Below, one piece after another: positions 15,541 to 22,887 of a DNA stretch of 33,278 nt. The DNA is from Bacillota bacterium (GTDB lineage Bacteria; Bacillota; Clostridia; Christensenellales; SZUA-584), in NCBI GenBank assembly GCA_023416745.1, contig JAEZHF010000021.1:1-33278 (forward strand), written 5' to 3'. Under the pieces are notes generated by a model. It worked only from the letters and a program-made list of their open reading frames with translations. It was not told the DNA's origin and made no database searches. Made by a program: the position numbers and the translations under genes. The first letter of the stretch is position 1. Every line of letters starts with the position of its first letter.

Positions 15541-16350
15541 CTATCCCGCGAAGCCCGCCAGCTCGCTGTTGAACTTCTCACGCTGCTCCCAGAACAGGCC
15601 GTGGCCGCTCTCTTCAAACGGCACCAGCACGGAGCCGCGGATACCCTGATGCTGCGCCTCGCCCAGCTGGAACGGGCACACGCGGTCGTGTACGCCGTGC
15701 ATTATGAGCGTGGGCACATGGACGCGTCCGAGGTCGCCGAACAACGTGCTGTCGCGCAGCGTCACCAGACAGGCCATGGTGGACCACCCCGCCGCCTGCA
15801 GCCCCAGATCGTAGAACCAATCCTCCAGCGACGAACGGACGTATTGGTAAAAGAACATACTGCCGAATGTGCGCAGCAGCGACGGACGGTTGTTATACCC
15901 CATCTCGATCAGGCCGGATACCTCGTCGCGCGTGTGGCCGTAGGGGAAGTCGGGCCGCTTCACGAAGGTGGGCGCCGCCGCACCGAATAGCGCCAGCCGC
16001 CCCACGCCGTGACCGCCATGCCGTGCCATGTAGTGCAGCGCAATCGCGCCGCCCATAGAATGCCCCGCCAGCGTAATGTTGTCCAGACTGAACGCGTCGA
16101 TGACGGCGCGCACGTCGTCCGCGAGCCGGTTGTAGTCGTAACCGCCCCACGGCCTGTCCGAGCGCCCGAAGCCGCGCGTATCCATCGCCAGACACCGAAA
16201 GCCCATCTTGGGCAGGTGTTCCAGCTGATATTCATACGCGTTGTAGTTCAGCGGCCATCCGTGCACAAACAGTATCGTCCGCATGCCCTGCGGGTTCAAA
16301 TCCTCCACGTATACCTGCACACCCGGCTCCACCATGATCTGATATCCCAT
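15541..16350 (-). CDS. Alpha/beta hydrolase (haloperoxidase/esterase-like)
   Basis: A 269-residue cytosolic hydrolase with the complete triad: S98 in GHSMGG, D222 in HGVHDRVCPF and H250 in ESGHGLFWEQ. The oxyanion region FVHGWPLN and the MDTRGFGRSDRP loop are typical of the non-haem haloperoxidase/esterase group; the true substrate is unknown. The frame extends to a GTG at 16359, but AGGAG 8 bases before the ATG at 16350 sets the start. No obvious partner; it is convergent with alkD, with only 6 bases between them, and divergent from the PadR gene. Confidence 0.88.
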   Translation of the reverse strand: MGYQIMVEPGVQVYVEDLNPQGMRTILFVHGWPLNYNAYEYQLEHLPKMGFRCLAMDTRGFGRSDRPWGGYDYNRLADDVRAVIDAFSLDNITLAGHSMGGAIALHYMARHGGHGVGRLALFGAAAPTFVKRPDFPYGHTRDEVSGLIEMGYNNRPSLLRTFGSMFFYQYVRSSLEDWFYDLGLQAAGWSTMACLVTLRDSTLFGDLGRVHVPTLIMHGVHDRVCPFQLGEAQHQGIRGSVLVPFEESGHGLFWEQREKFNSELAGFAG

Positions 16351-16465
16351 AACCTTCACTCCTCATATGCAGTTTGTGTTACCATGTTTATGCAGAATCA
16401 CCGTAATACATGCCCTCCTGTCCGTCTATTTACCTCGCTTTATTATTATTAAATATTTTTTATTG

Positions 16466-16500
16466 TACTGTTGACATTAGTGTGTGCCGTACAGTATAAT
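16466..16500 (+). promoter_or_regulatory. padR promoter with embedded inverted repeat
   Basis: -35 TTGACA (16471-16476), 18-base spacer, -10 TATAAT (16495-16500), both perfect consensus. Inverted repeat TACTGT (16466-16471) / ACAGTA (16491-16496) overlaps both boxes, a natural autorepression site for a PadR protein. Confidence 0.65.
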
Positions 16501-16517
16501 GCGATTGAGGTGATGAC

Positions 16518-16865
16518 ATGACGGAAGATATGCAAAGCGTGGTGAAGGGGCTGCAGCAGGAGCTGCGCCGCGGCGCGATCGTGCTGTGCGTGCTGAGTCA
16601 GCTTAAAAAGCCGCGTTACGGCTACGCGCTGGTGGAACGGCTGGAGCAGAGCGGCGTTCCGATCGAGCCGGGTACGCTTTACCCGCTGCTGCGGCGGCTG
16701 GAAAAGCAAGGGCTTCTATTAAGCGAATGGGAAACCACCGGCCCCAAGCCGCGTAAATATTATGTGATGAGCGAGGACGGGCAGCAGATATACGCGCTGC
16801 TCTGCGGGGACTGGGCGGACATGCAAAACACCATTAACAATATGATTCAGGAGGGGAATCAATAA
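16518..16865 (+). CDS. PadR family transcriptional regulator
   Basis: A 115-residue winged-helix repressor. Family hallmarks: LRRGAIVLCVLSQLKKPRYGYALVERLE, then PGTLYPLLRRLEKQGLLLSEWE and PRKYYVMSEDG. It is of the short PadR subtype with a single C-terminal helix for dimerisation. GAGG lies 7 bases before the ATG. The stop overlaps the next gene's start by one base (TAATG), so the two are translationally coupled. A PadR beside a HAAS-domain membrane protein is a recurrent Firmicute pairing in which the regulator controls the membrane protein. Confidence 0.92.
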   Translation: MTEDMQSVVKGLQQELRRGAIVLCVLSQLKKPRYGYALVERLEQSGVPIEPGTLYPLLRRLEKQGLLLSEWETTGPKPRKYYVMSEDGQQIYALLCGDWADMQNTINNMIQEGNQ

Positions 16866-17884
16866 TGAACTATGATGGTAAACAGATAAAAGACCTGATA
16901 GACCGGTACGTGTATCAGGTGACAAAGCGGCTGCCGCAGGCGCAGCGGACCGACATCGAGCAGGAGCTGCGCGGGCTGATCGACGACATGCTGGGAGCCA
17001 AAACGGACGCGCCTTCCAAAGAGGATGTGACGGCGGTGCTGCGTGAGCTGGGGCACCCGGCGGAGCTGGCGTCTAAATACAGCGGCGCTAAGCGCTGGCT
17101 GATCGGGCCGGAGTATTTCGACATCTACATGATGGTGCTGAAAATTGTGCTGGCGGTTACCGGCTTTGGCATGGTGCTGGCGCAAGCCATCGGGTACGTG
17201 TCCGCGCCGCCGCAGAACGTCTGGACAGCGTTCGGGCTGTTCTTTGCCTCGGTTTTCAGCGGGCTCATACAGGCGTTCGCGTGGGTCACCGGCATATTCG
17301 CGCTGATTGAGCGCTTTGCCAAGGAAGGGCCCTACAAGGGCAAGGACTGGAACCCGGCGGACCTCCCCCCTGTACCCGAGCAGAAAGCAACGATCAAACG
17401 CAGCGAGCCCATCGTGGGCATCGTATTCACGGTGCTGTTTCTGGTGATACTGAACGTCTCTCCCCAGCTGTTCGGCGCATATTTTCCCGAGGGAGGTTCC
17501 ATGCGCGTGGTGCCGGTGTTCGACCTCACCGTGTTCTACCGGCTGCTGCCGCTGATCGACGTGATGATATGCATCGGTCTCGTGAAGGAGATGCTGCGTC
17601 TTATCGTCGGGCGGTATACGGTCAGTCTGTCCGTCGCACTGGTGGTGCTCAACGTGATGTCAATGATCATGTTCATCTGGCTGTTCGGGCCGTCGTCCGG
17701 CATCTGGAACGCGGACTTCATGACACAGATCGGCACCGATTGGAGCCTTTCCGCCGAGGCCGCCTTCGGGTGGAACTTAGTCCCCAAGATACTTGTCGGA
17801 CTGAGCATATTCGGCACAATCGTGGACAGCGTACAGGTTATCGTCCGGGCGTTCCGGCACCAGCAGGTATCCGTTACCGTTTGA
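16865..17884 (+). CDS. HAAS-domain multi-pass membrane protein
   Basis: A 339-residue protein. The N-terminal ~75 residues are a cytosolic helical HAAS-like domain (LIDRYVYQVTKRLPQAQRTDIEQEL, then EDVTAVLRELGHPAELASKY). After it come about six hydrophobic segments (roughly 88-112, 122-145, 185-205, 218-240, 250-272 and 300-322). It has no enzyme motif. Such proteins are thought to act as PadR-linked membrane signalling or transport components; the function is not established. AGGAGG lies upstream within the end of padR. A 12-bp hairpin follows the stop. Confidence 0.8.
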   Translation: MNYDGKQIKDLIDRYVYQVTKRLPQAQRTDIEQELRGLIDDMLGAKTDAPSKEDVTAVLRELGHPAELASKYSGAKRWLIGPEYFDIYMMVLKIVLAVTGFGMVLAQAIGYVSAPPQNVWTAFGLFFASVFSGLIQAFAWVTGIFALIERFAKEGPYKGKDWNPADLPPVPEQKATIKRSEPIVGIVFTVLFLVILNVSPQLFGAYFPEGGSMRVVPVFDLTVFYRLLPLIDVMICIGLVKEMLRLIVGRYTVSLSVALVVLNVMSMIMFIWLFGPSSGIWNADFMTQIGTDWSLSAEAAFGWNLVPKILVGLSIFGTIVDSVQVIVRAFRHQQVSVTV

Positions 17885-17900
17885 TCCCGAAAGCCTCATA

Positions 17901-17932
17901 CGGCCCGGGAGGAAAAATCACCTTCCGGGCCG
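17901..17932 (+). terminator. Hairpin after the HAAS gene
   Basis: A 12-bp stem CGGCCCGGGAGG/CCTTCCGGGCCG with one G-U and an 8-nt loop, but only a weak AT tail. It may attenuate rather than end transcription before the aldo/keto reductase gene. Confidence 0.5.
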
Positions 17933-17967
17933 AATACTTATATCAGTACACGGGAAAGGACAGGACT

Positions 17968-18795
17968 ATGATAACAAAACTAACGGATACTGTTACGCTG
18001 AACAACGGTGTGAATATGCCGTGGCTGGGCCTTGGCGTATGGCAGGTGGATGAGGGCCGCGAGGTGGAGGCGTCGGTGGGTTCAGCCTTGCGTGCGGGAT
18101 ACCGCAGCATCGACACGGCGGCAGCCTACGGCAACGAAGCGGGTGTGGGCAGCGCGGTCAGACAGAGCGGCATACCGCGCGCCGAGCTTTTCATCACCAC
18201 CAAGCTTTGGAACGCGCATCACGGCTACGACGCCACGCTGCGGGCGTATGACGCCAGCCTCAAAAAGCTGGGGCTGGATTATGTGGACCTGTACCTCATC
18301 CATTGGCCGGTGAAGGGCAAATATCTCGAAACGTGGCGCGCTTTTGAAACGCTGTATAAGGAAGGGCGCGTCCGCGCCATTGGCACAAGCAACTTCCAGA
18401 TTCATCATTTGCAGGACGTGCTGGACAAGTATCCCACCGTGCCCGCGGTGAATCAGGTGGAGCTGCACCCGCTGATGGCGCAGCAGGAACTGCGCGTGTT
18501 CTGCGCGGAGCATGGCATACAGGTGGAGGCATGGAGCCCGCTGATGCAAGGGCATCTGAATATCCCCGTGCTGGCGGACATCGCGAAAAAGCACGGCAAA
18601 TCGCCAGCGCAGGTGGTGCTGCGCTGGGATCTGCAGCACGGCATCGTGACGATACCCAAATCGGTGCACGAGCGGCGCATCCTCGAAAACGCCGACGTGT
18701 TCGGCTTCGAGCTGGACGCTGCCGATATGGCCGCCATCGACGCGCTGGACCGCGGACGCCGCTTCGGTCCGGACCCGGACAACTTCAACTTCTGA
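17968..18795 (+). CDS. Aldo/keto reductase
   Basis: A 275-residue NADPH-dependent carbonyl reductase with TIM-barrel fold. The catalytic tetrad is complete: D49 and Y54 in IDTAAAYGNE, K79 in FITTKLWN, H112 in LIHWPVKGK. The phosphate-binding C-terminal motif is IPKSVHERRILENADVF. It resembles the YvgN/2,5-diketo-gluconate or methylglyoxal reductase branch, a detoxification role; the substrate is not readable. The frame is open upstream, but the ATG at 17968 follows GGGAAAGGACAGGA and starts the conserved domain. It follows the HAAS gene and may be partly co-transcribed through the hairpin. Confidence 0.93.
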   Translation: MITKLTDTVTLNNGVNMPWLGLGVWQVDEGREVEASVGSALRAGYRSIDTAAAYGNEAGVGSAVRQSGIPRAELFITTKLWNAHHGYDATLRAYDASLKKLGLDYVDLYLIHWPVKGKYLETWRAFETLYKEGRVRAIGTSNFQIHHLQDVLDKYPTVPAVNQVELHPLMAQQELRVFCAEHGIQVEAWSPLMQGHLNIPVLADIAKKHGKSPAQVVLRWDLQHGIVTIPKSVHERRILENADVFGFELDAADMAAIDALDRGRRFGPDPDNFNF

Positions 18796-18812
18796 ACAGT
18801 ATGTTCTCATAA

Positions 18813-18846
18813 AGGAGGATTTGGGGCTTTGCTCCCAATCCTCCTC
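18813..18846. terminator. Strong terminator after the aldo/keto reductase gene
   Basis: Stem AGGAGGATTTGGG/CCCAATCCTCCT with one bulged T, an 8-nt loop and a T-rich tail. It also lies just past the convergent minus-strand gene, so it may serve both directions. Confidence 0.75.
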
Positions 18847-18938
18847 TTCTTTTCTTGAAGCAAGCAAAAATTCTGCGTATTATGTCAATCATTGAAATAC
18901 TGCTGGGTCGATGGGTTTAGCCCTGCACCAAAAAAACT

Positions 18939-19496
18939 TTAGGCGTTATTTACCCAATTATATACGATAATCCTTTTTTCTCTATATTCTTCATTATAAG
19001 TCTCGCAGATGAAATCAAAATATATATCTTCTTTATCAATAAGACATTGATCGCTCAGGGAATCGCTTATTCGACGCCCTGTTCCCTTTTCAACGAAATC
19101 AACTTCCACTAGATTAAATCTAACGTTCGATGCTTCTTTTTTACTTAGCCCGCCTGATGGGCAATGCATTCCGTCGCCAAATGCCTTGAATACCATTGAT
19201 TTGGCTATTAAATCTTCCTGTTTTAAGCTTTTCCAATTGCCATTGATCAGGATTTTTAATGGTATTTGTTTTGGCTTGCATTCAATATGATTAATCCTTC
19301 TATAATTATTGAGAGTATAGTTATAAGTATGGCTATTCTCACAATTCAAATGCACCCCATACTTATATGAAAACGTCTCATACACCATTTGAAAAAACAA
19401 ATGTTCTACGATCTCATCCCAGCTATCATAACTAAAAGCTACAATTGGGATAAGGTGCGGATACAAGTCATTCAAAGCGTTGCTAAAATTCAACAT
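18939..19496 (-). CDS. Hypothetical AT-rich accessory protein, probably 5' truncated by frameshift
   Basis: A 185-residue soluble protein I do not recognise. Visible: an aromatic-rich N-terminal half (SYDSWDEIVEHLFFQMVYETFSY), a central KILINGNWKSLKQEDL, then FGDGMHCPSGGLSKKE, and an acidic C-terminal half (DKEDIYFDFICETYNEEYREK). No signal peptide or helix bundle. The ATG at 19496 has no ribosome binding site. Just upstream, a well-initiated 22-codon frame (19507-19575) would join it if a TA pair lost from TATATA were restored. The strong AT bias suggests transfer. An immunity or phage-related protein is conceivable, but nothing visible proves it. Confidence 0.55.
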   Translation of the reverse strand: MLNFSNALNDLYPHLIPIVAFSYDSWDEIVEHLFFQMVYETFSYKYGVHLNCENSHTYNYTLNNYRRINHIECKPKQIPLKILINGNWKSLKQEDLIAKSMVFKAFGDGMHCPSGGLSKKEASNVRFNLVEVDFVEKGTGRRISDSLSDQCLIDKEDIYFDFICETYNEEYREKRIIVYNWVNNA

Positions 19497-19506
19497 GATA
19501 TCTGTG

Positions 19507-19575
19507 TCACTTATACTGGGCTAATTCCCCGTCAATCTCATGGTTGATTTCTATTTTCTCTCTTCTATCAATCAT
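19507..19575 (-). pseudogene. Probable original 5' end of the 18939-19496 gene
   Basis: An open frame of 22 codons, MIDRREKIEINHEIDGELAQ plus two residues, with AAGGAG 7 bases before its ATG. It stops at TGA; the downstream frame continues as ISDTDIMLNFSNAL if two bases (TA) are re-inserted. Its ribosome binding site overlaps the stop codon of the fragment at 19586-19744, so these were once adjacent operon genes. Confidence 0.45.
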
Positions 19576-19585
19576 AATAATCTCC

Positions 19586-19744
19586 TTAGCAATACAAGTA
19601 GGTTAACGTAATCGCAGCCTCTTCTTGTATGTTGATCCACTCACCGTTCTGTACCGTCACTTTTTCCGCAGACTGCATTCCTTTCGTGGCGGCTAACTTC
19701 TGCGGAGAATGGAGCGCGGCGGCAACACCTTTTCTTGTACAGCC
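19586..19744 (-). pseudogene. C-terminal remnant of an unidentified gene
   Basis: 52 open codons that end in VQNGEWINIQEEAAITLTYL plus two residues at a TAA that overlaps the next ribosome binding site. The protein-like ending and tight coupling suggest a real gene tail. A stop directly upstream (TAG, 19745-19747) and the lack of a start make it a remnant. Family unknown. Confidence 0.3.
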
Positions 19745-19915
19745 CTAATACATACCCCTTGCCCAAGGCAGCAATTAACCCGGTGACACAGCAATCGTCT
19801 CGTCTATTATAATTTACCTTTTTTGGTTTTGTAAAGTAATGGCTTCGATTCAAAAGCACCGTGCTGCATACCGTTTCCCGCGCCGCAGATACTGAGAATA
19901 GGTACACCGCACGCG
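19745..19915. other. Non-coding spacer
   Basis: Part of a roughly 400-base stretch without an intact gene between the decayed accessory genes and the MFS exporter. Apart from the remnant above and the MFS promoter at its right edge, nothing is recognisable. Confidence 0.4.
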
Positions 19916-19944
19916 TTGACAAAAACTGCGCGCAGGCGTATCTT
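19916..19944 (+). promoter_or_regulatory. Promoter of the MFS exporter gene
   Basis: -35 TTGACA (19916-19921, perfect), 17-base spacer, -10 TATCTT (19939-19944). The 5' leader would be only about 22 bases. Confidence 0.65.
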
Positions 19945-19972
19945 TGTCAGCATACGGCAAGGAGGAGACATC

Positions 19973-21388
19973 ATGAAGAGAAAACAGACGCTGATGCTGC
20001 TGAGTGTGGCGCTGGGCACGTTCATGTCGGCGCTGGACGCCAGCGTGGTCAACATCGCCGCACCAGTGATACGCTCGCACTTCGATGTGCCGCTGTCCAC
20101 AGTGGAATGGGTGATCACTGCGTATCTGCTGGTGGTCAGCAGTGTGCTTCTGTTCTTTGGGCGTTTGTCAGACTTATACGGCCAGAAACGCGTCTATGTC
20201 ACCGGCTTTGCGGTGTTCACCGTGGGCTCCGCGCTGTGCGGGCTGGCCGCCAGCATCGGGCTGCTCATCGCGATGCGCGTGGCGAAGGCCGTTGGCGCGG
20301 GCATGATGTTTGCCACCAACTCTGCGATCATCACCGCCAGTGTCCCGCCCGAGCGGCGCGGGCGCGCTTTTTCCGTCAATGCCATCGCCGTGGCCGTGGC
20401 GCTGTCCGCCGGGCCGGTGCTTGGCGGCGCGCTCACCGGCGCATTTGGCTGGCAGAGCATATTCTATATCAACATCCCTGTCGGCATTATCGGCATTATC
20501 ATGGCAGTTAAATTTATCCCCGCGGATCAAAAGCAGCCTGCCGTGCCCATGGATATCCCCGGCAGCGCGATGATATTCAGTACGCTGCTTTTACTGCTGC
20601 TGCCCCTCAACCAGCTGGGCGCAGGGCTTTCTCCGTGGCTGTTTGCACTGCTGCTGGGCGCGGGCCTCGCGCTGGGCGCAGTGTTCGTACTATACCAGAA
20701 GCGTACCCGATACCCCATACTGTCGCTGTCGCTGTTTAAAAGCCGTGTGTTCTCAGCCAGTCTGGCCGCTGCGGTCCTCAACTACATGGCGCAGTACATC
20801 ATGGTTTTCCTGACGCCGTTCTATCTGCAGACCGTCCGTATGTTCACTCCGGCTCATGCGGGCCTTTTGTATATGCCGATGCCGCTGGCCACGCTCGCTG
20901 TCGCACCGCTGGCCGGCATTTTTTCGGACAGGCACGACACGCGGCTATTGAGTTCCGCAGGCATGGGCGTGATGGCTGCCGGGCTGTTTTTGCTGAGCCG
21001 CCTGCAAGCGGACACGCCCTCATGGTATATCGTGATGTCGATGGCATTGACGGGCGTTGGCTCCGGTCTGTTCCAGACGCCCAACAACAGCGCGCTGATG
21101 GGCAGCGCCCCGGCGGAAAACCGTGGCGTAGCGTCCGGCATGCTGGCCACCGCACGCAACATGGGCATGGTGCTGGGCGTGGCGTTCTCGGGGCTGCTGT
21201 TCTCGCTGTTCGTGGGGCGGGCGGGCGGCTCCGGTACCGCTGCACTGGCGGAAACCTCTCCCGCCGCGTTCGTCTACGCGATGCGCTTCACGTTCGTCGT
21301 GGCCGCGTGCGTCGCGCTGGGCGCCATGGCCGCATCGCTCACCAAGGGCCGCATCCGCGAGCGGCAGACCGGCGAAAACAAGGCATGA
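19973..21388 (+). CDS. MFS drug exporter, DHA2 (14-TM) family
   Basis: A 471-residue polytopic membrane protein, a proton-driven efflux pump of the DHA2/EmrB-QacA type. Family motifs: LDASVVNIAAPVI in TM1 (acidic residue in the membrane), motif A in FGRLSDLYGQKRVYVTG, the motif C region in PVLGGALTGAFGWQSIFYIN, and about 14 hydrophobic segments. The C-terminus is short and charged. Start 19973 follows AAGGAGGAG; the frame is open further upstream but there is no site there. Single-gene unit with its own promoter. The transported drug is unknown. Confidence 0.92.
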   Translation: MKRKQTLMLLSVALGTFMSALDASVVNIAAPVIRSHFDVPLSTVEWVITAYLLVVSSVLLFFGRLSDLYGQKRVYVTGFAVFTVGSALCGLAASIGLLIAMRVAKAVGAGMMFATNSAIITASVPPERRGRAFSVNAIAVAVALSAGPVLGGALTGAFGWQSIFYINIPVGIIGIIMAVKFIPADQKQPAVPMDIPGSAMIFSTLLLLLLPLNQLGAGLSPWLFALLLGAGLALGAVFVLYQKRTRYPILSLSLFKSRVFSASLAAAVLNYMAQYIMVFLTPFYLQTVRMFTPAHAGLLYMPMPLATLAVAPLAGIFSDRHDTRLLSSAGMGVMAAGLFLLSRLQADTPSWYIVMSMALTGVGSGLFQTPNNSALMGSAPAENRGVASGMLATARNMGMVLGVAFSGLLFSLFVGRAGGSGTAALAETSPAAFVYAMRFTFVVAACVALGAMAASLTKGRIRERQTGENKA

Positions 21389-21608
21389 CCCCCCAATAAA
21401 CAGCGGCAACTGATCTGAAGATGCAAAAGAAGATCGTGCCGCCGTTTGTCCTTTTTGGTTTTATCTCTATCAATTATTTCTTTTTAAATCAATCGGAAAC
21501 TAAAACCGAAATAATATTTTTTCCCCAATAATACAAAACATGTATCGCATATCAAAAGAGATGCGCGAAGGATACTAATCGTGTGAATACGATGAAAGGA
21601 GTCCTTCT

Positions 21609-21794
21609 ATGTCACAATTGAACAAACTGGAGCTTCAGCATTTACGGCATCTTATCGGGGCGCATGACACGGCATTTCAAAAAATGAACACGTACGCCCA
21701 GCAGTCTTCCGACCCGCAGGTGCGGGCTTACTTTGAGAAGTCCGCGCAGGATGCGCAGAAGACAAAACAACAACTGATGTCATTCCTGGGTTAG
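21609..21794 (+). CDS. Small CotF-like spore coat protein
   Basis: 61 residues, mostly helical and Gln-rich (LQHLRHLIGAHDTAFQKMN, then YFEKSAQDAQKTKQQLMSFLG). It resembles the first half of the CotF ferritin-like coat domain. AAAGGAG lies 7-8 bases before the ATG. It is followed after 14 bases by a second CotF-like gene, as in many Clostridia where the coat protein is split into a small and a larger partner. Expected in the mother cell during sporulation; no sporulation sigma promoter could be fixed. Confidence 0.75.
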   Translation: MSQLNKLELQHLRHLIGAHDTAFQKMNTYAQQSSDPQVRAYFEKSAQDAQKTKQQLMSFLG

Positions 21795-21808
21795 GAGGAG
21801 ATGAAAAG

Positions 21809-22102
21809 ATGATGAACCAAAATGCATTTCAGGGAAGCGGCGGCGCTCAGGGCCAGCTGCAGGAAAAAGCCATGGTCAACGACGCTCTGGGGTCCGTTAA
21901 AGCGAGTTTGACGACATACGCAAACGTGATATCCGAGTGCTCGAATCCGAATCTGAGGCAGGCCATTCAGCAAATCAGGAACAACTGCGAGACGTCGCAG
22001 TATGAACTGTATAAGCTGGCGCAAAGCAAAGGCTTCTACCAGCCCGCCACGATGGCAGAAGACGGTGAAGTGCAGCAGGTGAAAAGCCAACTGGGCAGCT
22101 GA
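21809..22102 (+). CDS. CotF family spore coat protein
   Basis: 97 residues. Features of the CotF family: an ALGSVKASLTTYANVISECSN helix, then LRQAIQQIRNNCETSQYELYKLAQSKGFYQPA, where the end KGFYxPA is typical. GGAGGAG lies 9-10 bases before the tandem ATG pair. Operon with the preceding gene and terminated by the hairpin at 22154-22181. This pair is the best evidence in the window for an endospore former. Confidence 0.88.
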   Translation: MMNQNAFQGSGGAQGQLQEKAMVNDALGSVKASLTTYANVISECSNPNLRQAIQQIRNNCETSQYELYKLAQSKGFYQPATMAEDGEVQQVKSQLGS

Positions 22103-22153
22103 CAGGCTTTTGACTCTGCATACCATTCGGGGGATATGAGCCCCGCATACATG

Positions 22154-22181
22154 CGCCCCGCGTTCGCGGGGCGTTTTGTTT
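22154..22181 (+). terminator. Terminator of the coat protein operon
   Basis: Stem CGCCCCGC/GCGGGGCG (22154-22161, 22166-22173), 4-nt loop, then TTTTGTTTG. Confidence 0.85.
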
Positions 22182-22205
22182 GTTAATTGCTTCTATTTGG
22201 AGACG

Positions 22206-22538
22206 CTATTGTATTTCCTTCTCGAAAAACACCCACTCGTTGTCGAGCAATACGGCAAGGCCGTCATCCAAGTAAGCATATGGCGCGCCTTCACAGCCGA
22301 AATTGCTCTCGCCGTCCTGCTCGGGTTTTTCAGAGCCGTCCACCGATGAGGAAATGACCCCAAGTATGGCCGATTCCACGATCTCCACCGGCATCTGTTT
22401 ACCCGTGTCCAGATAGATCTCGCCTTCCACCATCAGCATTGGCCGCCTGTCCCATTTATCTGCAGGTTCACTTGATCCACAGCCTGACACAAGAAGAACA
22501 ACAACCGCTGCAATCAAGATATATCGTACTCTGTTCAT
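22206..22538 (-). CDS. Small lipoprotein, function unknown
   Basis: A 110-residue exported lipoprotein. MNRVRYILIAAVVVLLVSGC is a lipobox signal peptide, with C20 the lipidated cysteine. The mature part is short and acidic (EGEIYLDTGKQMPVEI, then APYAYLDDGLAVLLDNEWVFFE), without a motif I know; it resembles small Gram-positive lipoproteins of unknown role. The frame opens two codons earlier at a TTG, but GGAGGG 8 bases before the ATG at 22538 sets the start. Monocistronic and convergent with the coat operon, whose terminator lies between. Confidence 0.75.
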   Translation of the reverse strand: MNRVRYILIAAVVVLLVSGCGSSEPADKWDRRPMLMVEGEIYLDTGKQMPVEIVESAILGVISSSVDGSEKPEQDGESNFGCEGAPYAYLDDGLAVLLDNEWVFFEKEIQ

Positions 22539-22744
22539 CGGCAAATCCCTCCGGTATCATAAATTAAGTGCAATATATTACAATCGACGCCACCCACATA
22601 ATAACAATTTTGCGACATGGTGGCAAGATCATTCACAGTAGGATCGCTTTATTGCAGATTTCAAATACAATTCCTCTTTCCAGCCGGAACATTCGGCGGA
22701 TGTCAAACGTCATAACGTTGGAAAAGCGCGCGATAATCACCGGA
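22539..22744. other. Non-coding spacer upstream of the first LCP gene
   Basis: Part of a 349-base gap between divergent genes. The right third holds the conserved LCP promoter block (22745-22804). Nothing else is recognisable. Confidence 0.4.
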
Positions 22745-22804
22745 GTGTAAAATTTTCTGTGCAAATATATAAAACAGTTGGTGCTGAACAAATAGTTGTA
22801 TTAT
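22745..22804 (+). promoter_or_regulatory. Conserved upstream block of LCP gene 1
   Basis: GTGTAAA-N-TTTT, then AAAACAGTTGG, 14 bases, TTGTATTAT. The same elements in the same spacing (one base different) precede LCP gene 2 at 25007-25067, so this is a shared promoter or regulator site. The sigma factor class is not clear: the spacing does not fit a standard sigma-A promoter well. Confidence 0.5.
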
Positions 22805-22887
22805 TATTAAGTATGACGACATATAACGACATTAACCGCGGCGCGTGCTCCGGTTAACTATACAACCAAAAAGGAAGAGCGATACGC

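Noticed and set aside
19641..19922. Minus-strand frame of 93 codons upstream of the MFS gene
   Set aside because: No start signal; overlaps the MFS promoter, and a different frame holds the more protein-like remnant.
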